A stretch of 5,446 nucleotides of DNA from Deltaproteobacteria bacterium (GTDB taxonomy: Bacteria > Desulfobacterota > Desulfobacteria > Desulfobacterales > JAFDDL01): contig JAFDDL010000290.1 in the NCBI GenBank assembly GCA_019310865.1, forward strand, positions 1 to 5,446, in the 5' to 3' direction. Numbering within the stretch: position 1 is the stretch's first letter; each line of letters begins with the position of its first letter. Positions 4,783 to 5,446 of this stretch are shown piece after piece. The notes beneath the pieces are model-generated. The model was not told where the DNA came from, did not search any database, and worked only from the letters and a program-made list of their open reading frames with translations. The translations under genes were made by a program, and so were the position numbers.

Positions 4783-5446
4783 CCCGATCCTCCCAATTTT
4801 TCAAGGCATCGCGCAGTTTCCGTACATGACTTCGCGAATGCAGCGCTGTAACCGACACGCGGATTCGAGAACTGCCGGCAGGCACCGTCGGCGGGCGGAT
4901 GGCGGTCCCCAGGATGCCGCATGCTTCCAGCCATCGCGATAATGACAGGGTCTTTGATACATCTCCAACCATGATGGGAATGATTTGAGTCGATGAATTG
5001 CCCGTTGACCAACCGTCTGCCCCCAGTGCATCGCGAAGCCAACCGGCATTTTGCCGAATCTCATTGCGCGCGGCGTCCATCTGCGGAATCAGGTCAAGCG
5101 CCGCATCGATGGCACCGAGAACTTGGGGCGGCAGACCGGTTGAGTAAATCAGCCCGGCGCCACAGTTGATCATGTATTCGCGCATCTTTCGGGAACAGGC
5201 AATATAGGCGCCAAAGGAACCGCAGGCTTTTCCGAATGTGCCCATGACAATGTCCACCGGTTTTCCATCGGTCAGCCCCATGCCCCCGGGTCCCCAGACG
5301 CCGGTGGCATGCGCCTCGTCAACCATCGTTATGGCGTCAAAATCATTGGCAATCTGTGTCAAGGCGTCGATATCACACCGATCGCCGTCCATGCTGAAAA
5401 CCGATTCAGTCACGATAATGCACCGGGAATACGCCTGTTTTCGGCT
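4772..5446 (-). CDS. bioF: 8-amino-7-oxononanoate (KAPA) synthase, C-terminal part, start outside window
   Basis: The reading frame is open to the right edge and gives the last 224 residues of a protein that is normally about 385-390 long. The GTG at 5413 is internal, since the family motif runs through it (IIVTESVFSMDGD, fragment residues 10-22). The PLP enzyme condenses pimeloyl thioester with L-alanine, the first committed step of ring assembly. Diagnostic motifs are VDEAHATG (42-49, with D43 contacting the PLP ring nitrogen and H46) and GTFGKACGSFGAY (69-81), whose K73 should be the Schiff-base lysine. These two motifs fix it as an alpha-oxoamine synthase. The operon context with bioD and bioB selects BioF over the related KBL or serine palmitoyltransferase enzymes. 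It is the first visible gene of the operon; its promoter is out of view. Confidence 0.94.
   Translation of the reverse strand, partial: SRKQAYSRCIIVTESVFSMDGDRCDIDALTQIANDFDAITMVDEAHATGVWGPGGMGLTDGKPVDIVMGTFGKACGSFGAYIACSRKMREYMINCGAGLIYSTGLPPQVLGAIDAALDLIPQMDAARNEIRQNAGWLRDALGADGWSTGNSSTQIIPIMVGDVSKTLSLSRWLEACGILGTAIRPPTVPAGSSRIRVSVTALHSRSHVRKLRDALKNWEDRDAT

Noticed and set aside
4473..5042. Minus-strand open frame of 189 codons spanning the bioF/bioD junction in another frame
   Set aside because: Both bioF and bioD are well supported in their own frames with conserved motifs across this stretch. This frame is a shadow.

Overview
The window looks like chromosomal DNA of a strictly anaerobic deltaproteobacterium, most likely a sulfate reducer of the Desulfobacterales type. 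This is an inference from moderate G+C, protein style, sigma-54-type promoters and a biotin synthase with an anaerobe-type cysteine pattern. No rRNA or other lineage marker is present.

Layout. Bases 1-547 (minus strand) hold the N-terminal part of an exported M48-family zinc metalloprotease that runs off the left edge. Bases 548-1095 contain no gene but are rich in regulatory sequence. A sigma-54 (-24/-12) promoter points left towards the M48 gene (695-709) and a second, near-consensus one points right (1002-1017). Two copies of a 17-bp dyad (825-841 and 867-883), 42 bp apart, lie almost exactly midway between them. GC-rich repeats and palindromes lie at 714-769. To the right follow a small exported Cys/His-containing ZraP/Spy/CpxP-like periplasmic protein (1096-1611) and a full-length DegP/HtrA periplasmic serine protease with two PDZ domains (1682-3139). 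The right part (3158-5446, minus strand) is a compact biotin operon in the order bioF (partial) - bioD - bioB, convergent with degP and separated from it by only 18 bp.

How it fits together. The left half reads as one envelope-stress or metal-stress locus: a metalloprotease on one side, and a metal-binding or chaperone-like periplasmic protein plus a DegP protease on the other. Both sides appear to be controlled by sigma-54 and a single NtrC-class activator bound in the middle. In E. coli, zraP and zraSR are likewise divergent and sigma-54 dependent; here the divergent partner is a protease. The right half encodes three consecutive steps of biotin ring assembly: KAPA synthase, dethiobiotin synthetase and biotin synthase. 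BioB lacks two of the four ligands of the classical [2Fe-2S] cluster and has extra cysteines, the pattern expected of the recently described anaerobe 'type II' enzymes.

The most interesting observation is the symmetric divergent sigma-54 control region. Next are the unusual BioB, a long hairpin inside the bioB 3' end just past degP, and a shared inverted-repeat element found both in the M48 leader and at the stop codon of the ZraP-like gene.
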